Assembly: GCF_001279525.1 (NCBI RefSeq)
Contig: NZ_LGDY01000058.1
Location: forward strand, 144,925 to 208,924
From: Nocardia sp. NRRL S-836
GTDB lineage: Bacteria > Actinomycetota > Actinomycetes > Mycobacteriales > Pseudonocardiaceae
Direction: 5' to 3'
Length of the DNA stretch: 64,000 nucleotides
Position numbers and translations under genes: made by a program. Below the pieces are notes generated by a model. That model saw only the letters and a program-made list of their open reading frames with translations. It had not been told where the DNA came from and did not search any database. Shown one piece after another: positions 33,670 to 42,679 of the stretch. Each line of letters opens with the position of its first letter. Within the stretch, counting starts at the first letter, position 1.

Positions 33670-35214
33670 ATGCCCAACGGAACGGAGACCAAGGCCCGCG
33701 TCGAGTCGTACCTGCTCGCCCGGATCCCGTTCGTCTCCATCCGCACCGTCGAACGCGCCCGCGTGCTGGACGCCCTGGGTGAACTGGCCCGCGAGAAGCA
33801 GCTCGACGTCCTGGTGCACACCCTGAGCCAGGGCCTGCGCGACCTGCGCACCAGGAACGTGATCAGCGACGACAAGTCGTTGCTGGGCGCGCTCGACCTG
33901 GCCGGCGAGTGGTTCCAGTCCAGGTCGAACCTGACGGTCGTCTTCACCGACGTGCAGCACCTCACCGACGACAACGACGTCTCCCGCCGGTTCGCCGACC
34001 TGGCCGCGCTCGCCGAGGAGCACGGCGGCTGCATCGTGATCATCACGTCCGACCCGGTCTGGAGCACGTTGCAGCGCATGGGCATGTCGGTGCGGCTGGA
34101 CCTGCCGGACTTCGACGAGATGCACCACGCGATCAGGGAGTTCCTCCGCCCGTACGCCACGGACATCCACATCGAGTGGAGCACGGCCGACTACGAGCAG
34201 GCCGCGTCGATCCTCGCGGGCGTCACCAAGACCGAGGCCCTGAACATCCTCGCCACCTTCGTCGTGAAGAAGGAGATCACCAAGGCCGACCTCGTGGAAC
34301 TGAGCCGCGCCAAGGACTCCATCTTCAGCGAGCTCTCCGGCATCGAACGCGTGGAGCTGCGCCCCGGCGAGTACGAGGTGGGCGGCCTCAGCGGCCTGCG
34401 CCAGTGGCTGGACCGCAAACGCGACCTGCTCACCATGGACCTGCGCGACCGCGGCATCCGAGCCCCGCGCGGCGTCCTGCTCGTGGGCGTGCCCGGCTGC
34501 GGCAAGTCCCTGTCCGCCAAGACGATCGCCTCGGACTGGCAGCTCCCCCTCTACCGCCTGGACATGGGCTCGGTCCTGGGCGCGTACGTCGGCCAGTCGG
34601 AGAAACGCCTGCGCGAAGCCCTCGCCACAGCCGACACGGTCGCCCCGTGCGTCCTGTGGATCGACGAGATCGAGAAGGGCCTGGCCGGTTCCGGCACCGA
34701 CTCCACCGGCGTCACCACCCGCCTGGTCGGCCAGTTCCTCTACTGGCTGCAGGAGTCCCGCGCCAGGGTCTTCGTGGTCGCCACCGCCAACGACGTCCGT
34801 TCTCTGCCCCAGGAGCTGTTGCGCAGCGGCCGCTTCGACGACATGTTCTTCGTGGACCTGCCCGAGCCGGACGAACGGCGCGAGATCATCTCGATCTACC
34901 TGCGCAAGTACCTGCGCACCCCGGTCGAGCCCGACCTCGTCGACGAGCTCGTCCGCATCAGCGACGGCTTCGCGGGCTCCGACATCCAGTCGGCCGTGAC
35001 CGAGATCTGCCACGAGGCCATCCGCGTCGGCGACCAGAACGTCGGCAGGGACTACTACCTGAGCTGCTTCCGCAACGTCATCCCGCTGCTGCGGTCGGCA
35101 CCGGAGAAGGTCGAGGAGATCAGGCAGCTGCGCGACCGGGCGATACCGGCGTCGGGCCGCACCCGCGCCGCGGTCGTCGAGACGGCCGCGAGCCGCCGGG
35201 TCGTGCTCGGCTGA
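33670..35214 (+). CDS. Ycf46-like AAA+ ATPase
   Basis: AAA+ ATPase of 514 residues. The N-terminal 230 residues form the P-loop-less domain typical of Ycf46-like proteins ([30 protein letters not shown]). The AAA module has Walker A GVPGCGKS (273-280), Walker [10 protein letters not shown] (Asp332-Glu333), sensor 1 VVATANDV and arginine-finger segment [16 protein letters not shown], plus the lid [10 protein letters not shown]. It should unfold or remodel a protein partner; the upstream cluster genes are the natural candidates. ATG 33670 is 15 bases after the previous stop. Confidence 0.9.
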   Translation: MPNGTETKARVESYLLARIPFVSIRTVERARVLDALGELAREKQLDVLVHTLSQGLRDLRTRNVISDDKSLLGALDLAGEWFQSRSNLTVVFTDVQHLTDDNDVSRRFADLAALAEEHGGCIVIITSDPVWSTLQRMGMSVRLDLPDFDEMHHAIREFLRPYATDIHIEWSTADYEQAASILAGVTKTEALNILATFVVKKEITKADLVELSRAKDSIFSELSGIERVELRPGEYEVGGLSGLRQWLDRKRDLLTMDLRDRGIRAPRGVLLVGVPGCGKSLSAKTIASDWQLPLYRLDMGSVLGAYVGQSEKRLREALATADTVAPCVLWIDEIEKGLAGSGTDSTGVTTRLVGQFLYWLQESRARVFVVATANDVRSLPQELLRSGRFDDMFFVDLPEPDERREIISIYLRKYLRTPVEPDLVDELVRISDGFAGSDIQSAVTEICHEAIRVGDQNVGRDYYLSCFRNVIPLLRSAPEKVEEIRQLRDRAIPASGRTRAAVVETAASRRVVLG

Positions 35215-35254
35215 ACATCGTTGTGCGTGTCGGCCAGAACCTGAACGCCACCGG

Positions 35255-35410
35255 TCACGCGCGAGCGGCCAGCGACCTGCGCAGTTCCGCAACCACGCGG
35301 TGCAGGTCCTCGTCGGTGAGCGACTGGTGCTGCGGCAGGCAAAGCGTCTCGGCGGAGGCGCGTTCGGCGTTGGGCAGCGCCGGGGCCATCCGCAGCAGAA
35401 CCCGGACGGC
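35255..35410 (-). pseudogene. C-terminal remnant of a DegT/DnrJ/EryC1 sugar aminotransferase
   Basis: About 45 codons ending at 35255 read LPNAERASAETLCLPQHQSLTDEDLHRVV..., which matches the C-terminal end of DegT/DnrJ/EryC1 PLP aminotransferases that transaminate deoxysugars. Upstream codons are unrelated, and no Lys-containing active site is present, so only a fragment remains. The rest of 35215-35625 has locally low GC (35451-35475) with a 7-bp inverted repeat CCGGGCA/TGCCCGG (35445-35479), and no other gene. Confidence 0.55.
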
Positions 35411-35625
35411 TTGATCCACCGCGTGTAAGAATTCCTGCACCGACCGGGCACACTTACTTTTTTGTTCGTACTTGCCCGGACATTGACCTCGAACTACGGT
35501 CGAATCAGCACGAAGATGCCGGTGCCGCCGATGTGACGAGCTCACGCACCGGTCAGCTGAAATATCTTCGAACAATTTTCTGCACGCGAACGAAGCGACC
35601 TCGTCCGCATTCATGGGGAGCAATT

Positions 35626-36390
35626 GTGGAAAGCTACGCCGGCAAGAAGGCCGTGGTCGTCGGCGGTACTCACGGCATGGGCCTCGCGGTGGTCAAGAAG
35701 CTGCTCAAGGGCGGCGCCGAGGTGCTGCTGACGGGCAACAACGAGAAGAACGTCGAGGCCGCCAGGCGGGAGCTCGCGTCCGAGGGCGCTCACGTGGTCC
35801 GCTCCGACGTGCGCAGCCTCGCGCAGATCGAGCAGCTCGCGGCCACCGTCGCGGATGAGTTCGGCACCATCGACTTCGTGCACTACAACGCGGGTCTCGC
35901 CGCCCTCGAACCGTTCGAGTTGGTCACCGAGGAGTCGTACGACCTCGCGTTCGACATCAACACCAAGGGCGCGTTCTTCACCGTGCAGAAGCTCGCGCCG
36001 ATCATCAACGAGGGCGGCGGTGTCGTGTTCACCTCGTCCGTCGCGGACGTCGGCGGCACGTCGGCACTGGTCACGTACTCGGGTGCCAAGGCGGCGGTGA
36101 TGGCTCTCGCCCGCGGCATCGCCGGTGCGCTGATCCCGCGCAAGATCCGCGTCAACGTCGTCTGCCCCGGCTTCATCGACACGCCGACCATGGGCATCAT
36201 CGGCCTGAGCGACGAAGAACGCGCGGCCTTCATGCAGACGGGCGACCAGATCACCCCGATGAAGCGCCACGGCTCGGTCGACGAGGTCGCGGACGCGGTG
36301 CTGTTCCTCGGCTTCGACGCCACCTACACAACCGGCGAGCGCCTCACGGTCGACGGCGGCATCAGCCAGAGCATCGAGGTTCCCGCCTGA
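35626..36390 (+). CDS. short-chain dehydrogenase/reductase
   Basis: An SDR of 254 residues. The cofactor loop is GGTHGMG, then YNAG in place of NNAG, catalytic Ser in TSSVADV and Tyr/Lys in TYSGAKAA, and the C-terminal NVVCPGFIDTPTMG and VDGGISQS typical of 3-oxoacyl-ACP reductase-like SDRs. Substrate unknown. The GTG at 35626 follows GGGGAG. It stands alone between two decayed aminotransferase fragments, which suggests survival from a dismantled biosynthetic cluster. Confidence 0.9.
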   Translation: MESYAGKKAVVVGGTHGMGLAVVKKLLKGGAEVLLTGNNEKNVEAARRELASEGAHVVRSDVRSLAQIEQLAATVADEFGTIDFVHYNAGLAALEPFELVTEESYDLAFDINTKGAFFTVQKLAPIINEGGGVVFTSSVADVGGTSALVTYSGAKAAVMALARGIAGALIPRKIRVNVVCPGFIDTPTMGIIGLSDEERAAFMQTGDQITPMKRHGSVDEVADAVLFLGFDATYTTGERLTVDGGISQSIEVPA

Positions 36391-36412
36391 CCCATTCTCC
36401 CTCCGGCCCCGG

Positions 36413-36529
36413 TTCCGCGACCAGTGCTGCCAGGCGGTGTTCGCGAACACCGGGGCCGAGGCGATCGAGGCGGCGGTCAAGCACGCCGAGCAGGCCGCCA
36501 CGGTCGTGGGCTGCACGGACTTGCGATGA
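36413..36529 (+). pseudogene. fragment of a class-III PLP aminotransferase
   Basis: Thirty-eight codons read ...QAVFANTGAEAIEAAVKHAEQ and end in TGA. FANTGAEAIEAAVK is the cofactor-phosphate-binding segment of class-III aminotransferases. The rest of a roughly 420-residue enzyme is absent on both sides, so this is a remnant. Confidence 0.5.
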
Positions 36530-36536
36530 TGACCAA

Positions 36537-36977
36537 ATGGATCGTCCCTCGGCGGAGCTCACGGTCGGGCAACTGTCGGCCCGCAGCGGCGTACCCATTT
36601 CCGCGTTGCGCTTCTACGAGCGGCAGAACCTGATTTCCAGCCGCCGGACCGCGGGCAACCAGCGCCGCTACTCCCGCGACACGCTCCGCCGGATCGCGCT
36701 GATCCGGATCGCGCAACGGGTCGGGATCTCGCTCGCCGAAATCCGGGAGATGCTGTCCTCGCTGCCCGACGACCGGGTGCCGTCCCGTGTGGACTGGCAA
36801 CGGATGTCGGCCCAGTGGCGCGCGGAGCTGGACGAGCGGATCCGCCGGTTGCAGCAGCTGCGCGACGAGTTCACGGAATGCGTCGGCTGCGGTTGCCTGT
36901 CGATCGACCGGTGCCTGCTCGCCAACCCGGACGACGTCCTGGGCCTGCAGGGTCCCGGTCCGCGGCGGCTGGACTGA
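36537..36977 (+). CDS. soxR: SoxR-type redox-sensing MerR regulator
   Basis: A 146-residue activator. The MerR winged helix (LTVGQLSARSGVPISALRFYERQNLI) is followed by a dimerisation helix and the SoxR [2Fe-2S] motif CVGCGCLSIDRC, with spacing C-x2-C-x-C-x5-C, so it senses redox-cycling compounds through its cluster. In actinomycetes SoxR controls quinone/FMN reductases, exporters and monooxygenases, and the convergent exporter and FMN reductase fit. Its 3' end overlaps the MFS gene on the opposite strand by 107 bp. Confidence 0.95.
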   Translation: MDRPSAELTVGQLSARSGVPISALRFYERQNLISSRRTAGNQRRYSRDTLRRIALIRIAQRVGISLAEIREMLSSLPDDRVPSRVDWQRMSAQWRAELDERIRRLQQLRDEFTECVGCGCLSIDRCLLANPDDVLGLQGPGPRRLD

Positions 36978-38349
36978 GCACTGGTGCCTTGAACGGAGAC
37001 AGCAGCACCCTCACCAGCACCGCGGCCAGCGCCAAGGACAGACCTGCCATCCACCACAGCACGACGTGCAAGCCGCTGGTGTAACCAGGTTCGGCAAGCC
37101 GGCCATCGGTCATCGTGGCCAGCACGGCACCCGTGACGGCGATGGCGATGGTCTCGATCGCAAGCCGCACGGTGTTGAACATGCCGGCGCCGGTCCCGGC
37201 ACGGGCAGGATCCACGCTGCCGATCGCGACCCCGTCGATCAGCCCGGTCGCGATCCCAAACCCGGCGCCGATGGTGAGCAGCGGCCCCGCGATCGACAGC
37301 ACCGACGCTCCCGGCTCGATCACCGTCAACCAGGCCGCGCCGACGCCCACCAAGGCGACCGCCAGCACCACGACCCCCTGTGGCGGGATGATCCTGGTGA
37401 CCAGCGGCGCCACCGGCGGCAGCAGCAGCGTCAACCCGGTCAGCAGCACCAGCGTGACGCCCGCCTCGCCGGACGACATGTCCAGCACCTTGGTGAAGTA
37501 CGCGGGCAGGTACACGATGAGCGGCAGCGGGACCGACACGATCACCGCACCGGCCAACGAGATCCCGATGAACCTGCCGTTGCGCAACAGGCCGAGGTCG
37601 AACATCGGCTGGGCCTGGCGCCGTTCCACGACCACGAACGTCACCAGCAGCACCAGCGACCCGGCGAACGCACCGAGCACCGCGGGCGACGACCAGTCCC
37701 ACGCGGGCCCCTGCACGAAGCCGGCGATCAGCAACAGCAACGCGAGCGTGAACGTCGCCGTCCCGGCCCAGTCGACCTTGCGGGAACCGGGTTCCCGCGA
37801 CTCCGGCAGGCTCGGGACGAGGCAGAGCACGACGATGCTCACCACGGCCGGTCCGGCGAACACGGCCCGCCACCCGAACCCCTCGATCAGCAACCCGGCA
37901 ACGGTCGGTCCAAACGCGAGCCCCACGCCCAGCGCCGTGCCGAAGAAGCTGAACGCCCGGATCCGCGCCCGGCCGCTGAAGGCCGACGCGAGGATGGCGG
38001 CCGAACTGGCGGCCGCGGCCGCCCCACCGATGCCAGCGAGCACCCGCAGGACGTCGAGCACCACGACGTTCCACGACAGCGCACTCAGCACGCCCGCGGC
38101 GGCGAAGACCGAGACCCCGGTGCCGAACACCCGCCGCCGGCCGACCATGTCGGCCAGCGAGCCGGTGGCCAGCATGAAGCTGGCGAAGGCGGCGATGTAG
38201 CCGTTCACCACCCACTGCACGGCGGGCAGGTCGGCCTGCAGGTCGGCCGCGATGTCGGGCAACGCCACCGACGCGCCGGTCAGCGTGATCGGTAGTGACA
38301 GGCTCGAAAGCAGAACGACCACGAGCACTATTGTCGGATTCTTTCGCAC
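36871..38349 (-). CDS. MFS exporter, DHA2 family
   Basis: Drug exporter of about 492 residues with 14 hydrophobic segments, motif A (DMVGRRRVFG) and the DHA2 motif C region (GTALGVGLAFGPTVAG). The start is uncertain: ATG 38361 or GTG 38349; GAGGAG lies between them and would serve the GTG. The last 36 codons overlap the soxR 3' end in antisense. It follows the FMN reductase gene by 94 bases on the same strand and is likely one transcript with it, giving a redox-stress export unit. Confidence 0.88.
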   Translation of the reverse strand: MRKNPTIVLVVVLLSSLSLPITLTGASVALPDIAADLQADLPAVQWVVNGYIAAFASFMLATGSLADMVGRRRVFGTGVSVFAAAGVLSALSWNVVVLDVLRVLAGIGGAAAAASSAAILASAFSGRARIRAFSFFGTALGVGLAFGPTVAGLLIEGFGWRAVFAGPAVVSIVVLCLVPSLPESREPGSRKVDWAGTATFTLALLLLIAGFVQGPAWDWSSPAVLGAFAGSLVLLVTFVVVERRQAQPMFDLGLLRNGRFIGISLAGAVIVSVPLPLIVYLPAYFTKVLDMSSGEAGVTLVLLTGLTLLLPPVAPLVTRIIPPQGVVVLAVALVGVGAAWLTVIEPGASVLSIAGPLLTIGAGFGIATGLIDGVAIGSVDPARAGTGAGMFNTVRLAIETIAIAVTGAVLATMTDGRLAEPGYTSGLHVVLWWMAGLSLALAAVLVRVLLSPFKAPVLSPAAADRDPAGPGRRPGWRAGTGRSTGNRSRRIP

Positions 38350-38443
38350 GTTTCTCCTCATGAGCGCACGGTCAGGACCGGAATGGGCACGATTCCGTCC
38401 ATTCCGGTCACAGCCAGTTCTTGAGCAATCCCCCAAGCAGTGC

Positions 38444-39040
38444 TCAGGCGTTGTAGACGTGCTTCGCGCGCTTGTCGCGAAGCGCACCGGCCCACCACGT
38501 GAGCTGGTCGAGCAGTGATTTCGCGGCCAGGTCGGGTCCGTCGGGATTTCGCAGTCGGCCGTGCTCATCGAACTGCGAGTGCGCCATGGCGAAGCAGACC
38601 GTTTCCCGAATGGTGGCCGCGTGCACCTCGGCGAACACCTGTCGAAGCTGCTCGATGGCCCTCGAACCGCCGGACAGTCCGCCGTAGGACACGAACGCGA
38701 CCGGCTTGGCGTTCCAGTCCACGTAAACCGAGTCGATCGCGAGCTTGAGCGAGGCGGGGTATCCGTGGTTGTACTCCGGCGTCACCACGATGAACCCTTC
38801 CGCCTCGCCGATCCGCCGGGCGAACGCCCGCACGTCAGGCGACGGGTACACCCCGGTCACCACCGGCGTGGCCTGCTGGACGGTGGGCAGCGGCACGTCC
38901 GCCAGGTCGATGACGTCGACCGAGAGGTCCTCTCGTCGCCGGACGTGGTCGAGGATCCAGTCGGCCACGGTCGTGCCGAACCGGCCCTCTCTCGTGCTGC
39001 CGATGATCAAGGCGAGTTTCAGTGGTGGTTCTGCGGTCAC
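38444..39040 (-). CDS. NADPH-dependent FMN reductase
   Basis: Flavodoxin-like reductase of 198 residues that passes electrons from NADPH to FMN, quinones or similar acceptors. Family blocks are GSTREGRFGTTVADWI (FMN phosphate), TPEYNHGYPASLKLAID and VSYGGLSGG. The GTG at 39040 follows AAGGGGGACC. Its promoter has the exact geometry of SoxR-activated promoters, so induction by redox-active compounds is likely. First gene of a unit with the MFS exporter. Confidence 0.92.
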   Translation of the reverse strand: MTAEPPLKLALIIGSTREGRFGTTVADWILDHVRRREDLSVDVIDLADVPLPTVQQATPVVTGVYPSPDVRAFARRIGEAEGFIVVTPEYNHGYPASLKLAIDSVYVDWNAKPVAFVSYGGLSGGSRAIEQLRQVFAEVHAATIRETVCFAMAHSQFDEHGRLRNPDGPDLAAKSLLDQLTWWAGALRDKRAKHVYNA

Positions 39041-39091
39041 AGGTCCCCCTTGGTGGTCACGTCGTAGCCGCTCGGCCACCCGCTGTGATGA

Positions 39092-39122
39092 CGCTAATAG
39101 CTGAACAAAGGTTCAGGTCAAG
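39092..39122 (-). promoter_or_regulatory. SoxR/MerR-type promoter of the FMN reductase gene
   Basis: Reading leftward, TTGACC (39117-39122), a 19-bp spacer and TAGCGT (39092-39097). The spacer contains the dyad CTGAAC-N4-GTTCAG (39102-39117), positioned as in E. coli soxS (dyad starting within the -35 and centred in the spacer). The half-site differs from the enterobacterial CCTCAAG by two bases. Confidence 0.75.
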
Positions 39123-39149
39123 CGCTCGCAGGAACACACCGTCCTCGAA

Positions 39150-39637
39150 GAAGTCATCCGATGGCTCCGGCCAGTCTGGTTGCCGCGCAACACAACCTCG
39201 TGGTGGGCCGAGGCCTCGTTCGTCTTGTGGACGGCCTCGACCACCGCGGTTCGCTCAGACCGGACCGCGTGGTCGTGCGAACGATGTCGCCGCGCCGGCC
39301 CAGGCGGTGACGGTCGCTGTCGGCCCGCTGCACCTGGTGATGTTCAACCGCGGGCTCGCATTGTTCCTCTACCGGTTGCCCGCGCGTTCGCGGGCAACTA
39401 CATCGTGCGCGGACCACAGGAGCCACCCGCACCGCCGGAAGACGAGACGGTGGGGCGCATCGCGACGTTGCTCGACTGGTCGGCCTCTCCTGTGCGAGCT
39501 CCGCTCATCGACGACTGGGAGGTGGGAACGCGTGAGGTGCGGACCGCGGACAACTTCGCGTTGACGTCGTGGGGGTGCCCGAGGTCGCCACCCTGCTGTT
39601 CAAGGACCGCGACAACATGGCCGCCTACGACACGTAG
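39150..39637 (+). pseudogene. frameshifted remnant of an unidentified gene
   Basis: Coding-like segments appear in order but in different frames: AAQHNLVVGRGLVRLVDGLD, then VTVAVGPLHLVMFNRGLALF, then GNYIVRGPQEPPAPPEDETV...REVRTADNFALT, and finally VPEVATLLFKDRDNMAAYDT ending in TAG at 39635-39637. At least three frame changes are needed to join them, so it is a decayed gene of about 160 codons. I do not recognise the family. Confidence 0.5.
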
Positions 39638-40030
39638 ATGCGCATCGGACTCGGCGCGCTGACCGGCCTGTCGCTGTTGTGCGGCGTCCTCGCATTGCTC
39701 CGCTTCCTGAGCGCCGCCCACGGCAAACCCGAGGCGGTGAGCGCCCACTCGGTCATCGACGAGGGCGGTGTGAACGTGCGGGACGTCCGCCTGGCCACAG
39801 AAGCGTTGAAAGACTTGGCTGTCGACCGCGCGCTGGCACTCATCAGTGCGGCCCTGCTGGCGCCAGATTGTCAAGACGTAGCCATAGCCGTTGATGAACT
39901 CGCCATAGGCGGACACGATGATCCAATCGGCCGCCTCGTTGGTCTTTTTCCTCCCGATCGCTACGACGAACGTGTAATTCTCGCGGATTTCCGGTTTGCG
40001 TGGATACACGGGCGGCGGGACCGGCGATAG
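39638..40030 (+). pseudogene. truncated small membrane protein gene
   Basis: An ATG directly follows the previous TAG. The first 70 codons look real (MRIGLGALTGLSLLCGVLAL is a membrane helix, then VIDEGGVNVRDVRLATEALKDLAV). From about 39855 the reading becomes unlike protein and is antisense to another fragment, so the 3' part has probably been replaced at a junction. Confidence 0.45.
39863..40009 (-). pseudogene. N-terminal fragment of an unidentified gene
   Basis: Forty-nine codons from a GTG at 40009 read VYPRKPEIRENYTFVVAIG..., ADWIIVSAYGEFINGYGY, VLTIW. Codons such as AAA, AAT and TAT are unusual for this genome and GC is lower, pointing to acquired DNA. After 39863 the frame runs on without a convincing product. 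Family unknown. Confidence 0.45.
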
Positions 40031-40078
40031 TGCCGTGGGGAGTCGGCAGACCCCGCGCCGAGCGGTCGAGGAGACGAC

Positions 40079-42679
40079 GTGCACACGAGGCTGCGGCAGT
40101 ACTCGGTCCTGGTGTCGGTGGTGGCGGTGGTCTCCTCGGTGGTCACGGCCACCGGGGTGCCCGTCGCGGCCGCTCCCCGTGACCTGCCTGCCCGGACGGA
40201 GGTGGCGGCGCCCCGCGTGGCGGCACCGCTCGTCGACCCACCGCCCGGTCCCGCGACCTACGCGTACGACGCGCTCGGGCGCGTCGCCGGCATGGTCGGC
40301 GCCGACGGTTCGGTCGCGCGGTACACCTACGACCCGGCGGGCAACCCGTTGGCGGTCGAGCGGCTCGGCACCCCGGCCGTCGCTGTCTTGTCCACAGTGC
40401 CGGGCATCGTGCGGCCCGGTGACGTAATGGTGGTGTCCGGCAAGGGCTTCGGCACCACCGCGGCGGCCAACACCGTCAAGATCAACGGCGTTGCGGCGAC
40501 GGTCAAGACGGCCGCCGCCGACCGGCTGACCGTCACCGTGCCGACGTCGGCTACCACCGGCGCGGTCACCGTGACCACGTCGGGCGGCACCGGCACCGGC
40601 CCGGTGGTCACCGTCGTCCGCAACGACAAGCCGGCCGTCACCGACGTCACGCCGAAGATCGCCGCCGCCGGGTCGACCGTCACCGTCACCACGACCAACT
40701 CCGACCCCGAGTTCGCCAACAACCTGGTGCGGGTCAACGGGATGCTGGCCGCGGTCACCGCACGCTCCGGCGGCTCCCTCACCGTCCGGATCCCGCCGGG
40801 TGCCGCGACCGGCACCGTGTCGCTCAGCACCCCGGCCGGCACCGGCACCAGCTCGGCCGTCCTGGTCGTGCCGCCCACCGGCATCGACCCGGCCAGCATC
40901 GACACCGCCGCGGCCATCACCGTGGGCACCGCGACCCAGGTGCCGGTGGCGGCGCGCAAGTGGGCGGTGCGGTACTTCTCGGCCGCCGACGGAGATCGCT
41001 TCGCGTTCTCGTTGAGCGACGGCACCTTCGGCTCCTGCGGGCTGTACGCCCGCGTCCACGACGAGCGCAACCGGCAGACCGCCACCGGCGACTGCGTCGG
41101 CACCGGCGGCTGGATCGACACCGGCCCCACGAGCGGTCCCGGGCTGCGCACGATCTTCCTCCGCAACGACACCGACACCGCCGGCACCACCACCGTGACC
41201 GTGCGGAAGGTGCCGGCCGACCTCAACGCCGGCGCGCAGTCCCTGTCCGGCACCGCGAAGACGGTGACGGTCGCCAACCCCGGCCAGAACGCCTACACGA
41301 CCTTCTCCGGCACGGCGGGCGGCCGCGTCATCGTCCAGACCACCAACGCGTCGTCGCAGTTCGGCTGCTGCGGCCTGTACTGGTGGCTCGTCGCACCGGA
41401 CGGCACCCGCGTCGGCGACACCAAGTACCCCAACGACACCCTCGACACGATCACGCTGCCGCAGACCGGCACCTACCGCGTCTTCCTCGATCCGGGTGGC
41501 GCCAACACCGGGTCGGTCACGATCAGCGCGTGGTCGGTCCCGGCGGACCTCAACGCGGGCGCCCAGCCGCTCGACGGCACCGCGAAGACCGTCACCTTCA
41601 CCAAGCCCGGCCAGAACGCGTACACGACCTTCGCCGGCACGGCGGGGAACCGGGTCGTCGTCCAGTCCGCGAACGCCTCGTCGCAGTTCGGCTGCTGCGG
41701 CCTGTACTGGTGGCTCGTCGCACCGGACGGCACCCGCGTCGGCGACACGAAGTACGCCAATGACACCCTCGACACGATCGCGCTGCCCCAGACCGGCACC
41801 TACCGGATCGTGGCCGACCCGTCTTCGGTGCTGATCGGCTCGGTCACGCTCACCGCGTGGTCGGTGCCCGCGGACCTCAACGCGGGCACGCTGGCGCTGG
41901 ACGGCACGGCCAAGACCGTCACGATCTCCAGCGCCGGCCAGGACGCCTACGTCACGTTCTCGGCCACGACGGGCCAGCGCGTGCTCTTCCAGTCCCTCGA
42001 CACGTCCGCGAACCTGGGCTGCTGCGGCGCGAGCTGGCAGGTGATCGCACCGGACGGCACGCGCCTGTCCGACGAGTACATGAACTCCACTGTGGACACG
42101 CGCACGCTGCCCCAGACCGGCACGTACAAGATCTGGTTCGGCCCGCGCGGCACCAACACCGGCTCCACGACGTTCAAGGCGTGGACCGTGCCCGCCGACG
42201 TCAACGCCGGCACCCTGACCCTCGACGGCACCGGCAAGACCGTGTCCATCACCAACCCCGGTCAGGACGGCTACGTCACCTTCTCCGGGACCACGGGCCA
42301 GCGGGTGATCTTCCAGTCCCTCGACACGTCGGCCAACCTGGGGTGCTGTGGCGCCGCGTGGCAGGTGTTCGCCCCGGACGGCACGCGGATCTCCGACGAG
42401 TACATGAACACCACCGTCGACACCAAGACGTTGACGCAGACCGGCACCTACAAGATCTCGTTCGGCCCCTACGCCGCCAACACCGGCTCGACCACCTTCA
42501 AGGCGTGGACCGTCCCGGCGGACGTCAACGCCGGCACCCTCACGCTCGACGGCACCGGCAAGACCGTCTCCATCACCAACCCCGGCCAGGACGGCTACGT
42601 CACCTTCTCCGGGACTACCGGCCAGCGCGTCATCTTCCAGTCCACCGACACGTCCGCGAACCTCGGGACGAGTACATGA
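40079..42679 (+). CDS. RHS protein, 5' part (interrupted by frameshift)
   Basis: First 866 codons of a giant secreted RHS protein. Visible in order: signal peptide (to about residue 36, ...VPVAAAPR), one isolated Rhs repeat (TYAYDALGRVAGMVGADG), two IPT/TIG-like domains (VMVVSGKGFGTTAAANTVK; STVTVTTTNSDPEF), a degenerate repeat, then tandem 108-residue units each containing GCCG and PQTGTY or TQTGTY. The frame breaks in the fifth unit near 42668. The GTG start has GAGGAG seven bases upstream. The stop TGA at 42677-42679 overlaps an ATG at 42676 that opens the 3' part, so reinitiation is conceivable, but the unit-length comparison shows a plain 52-bp loss. Judged a broken or misassembled single gene. 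Confidence 0.85.
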   Translation: MHTRLRQYSVLVSVVAVVSSVVTATGVPVAAAPRDLPARTEVAAPRVAAPLVDPPPGPATYAYDALGRVAGMVGADGSVARYTYDPAGNPLAVERLGTPAVAVLSTVPGIVRPGDVMVVSGKGFGTTAAANTVKINGVAATVKTAAADRLTVTVPTSATTGAVTVTTSGGTGTGPVVTVVRNDKPAVTDVTPKIAAAGSTVTVTTTNSDPEFANNLVRVNGMLAAVTARSGGSLTVRIPPGAATGTVSLSTPAGTGTSSAVLVVPPTGIDPASIDTAAAITVGTATQVPVAARKWAVRYFSAADGDRFAFSLSDGTFGSCGLYARVHDERNRQTATGDCVGTGGWIDTGPTSGPGLRTIFLRNDTDTAGTTTVTVRKVPADLNAGAQSLSGTAKTVTVANPGQNAYTTFSGTAGGRVIVQTTNASSQFGCCGLYWWLVAPDGTRVGDTKYPNDTLDTITLPQTGTYRVFLDPGGANTGSVTISAWSVPADLNAGAQPLDGTAKTVTFTKPGQNAYTTFAGTAGNRVVVQSANASSQFGCCGLYWWLVAPDGTRVGDTKYANDTLDTIALPQTGTYRIVADPSSVLIGSVTLTAWSVPADLNAGTLALDGTAKTVTISSAGQDAYVTFSATTGQRVLFQSLDTSANLGCCGASWQVIAPDGTRLSDEYMNSTVDTRTLPQTGTYKIWFGPRGTNTGSTTFKAWTVPADVNAGTLTLDGTGKTVSITNPGQDGYVTFSGTTGQRVIFQSLDTSANLGCCGAAWQVFAPDGTRISDEYMNTTVDTKTLTQTGTYKISFGPYAANTGSTTFKAWTVPADVNAGTLTLDGTGKTVSITNPGQDGYVTFSGTTGQRVIFQSTDTSANLGTST

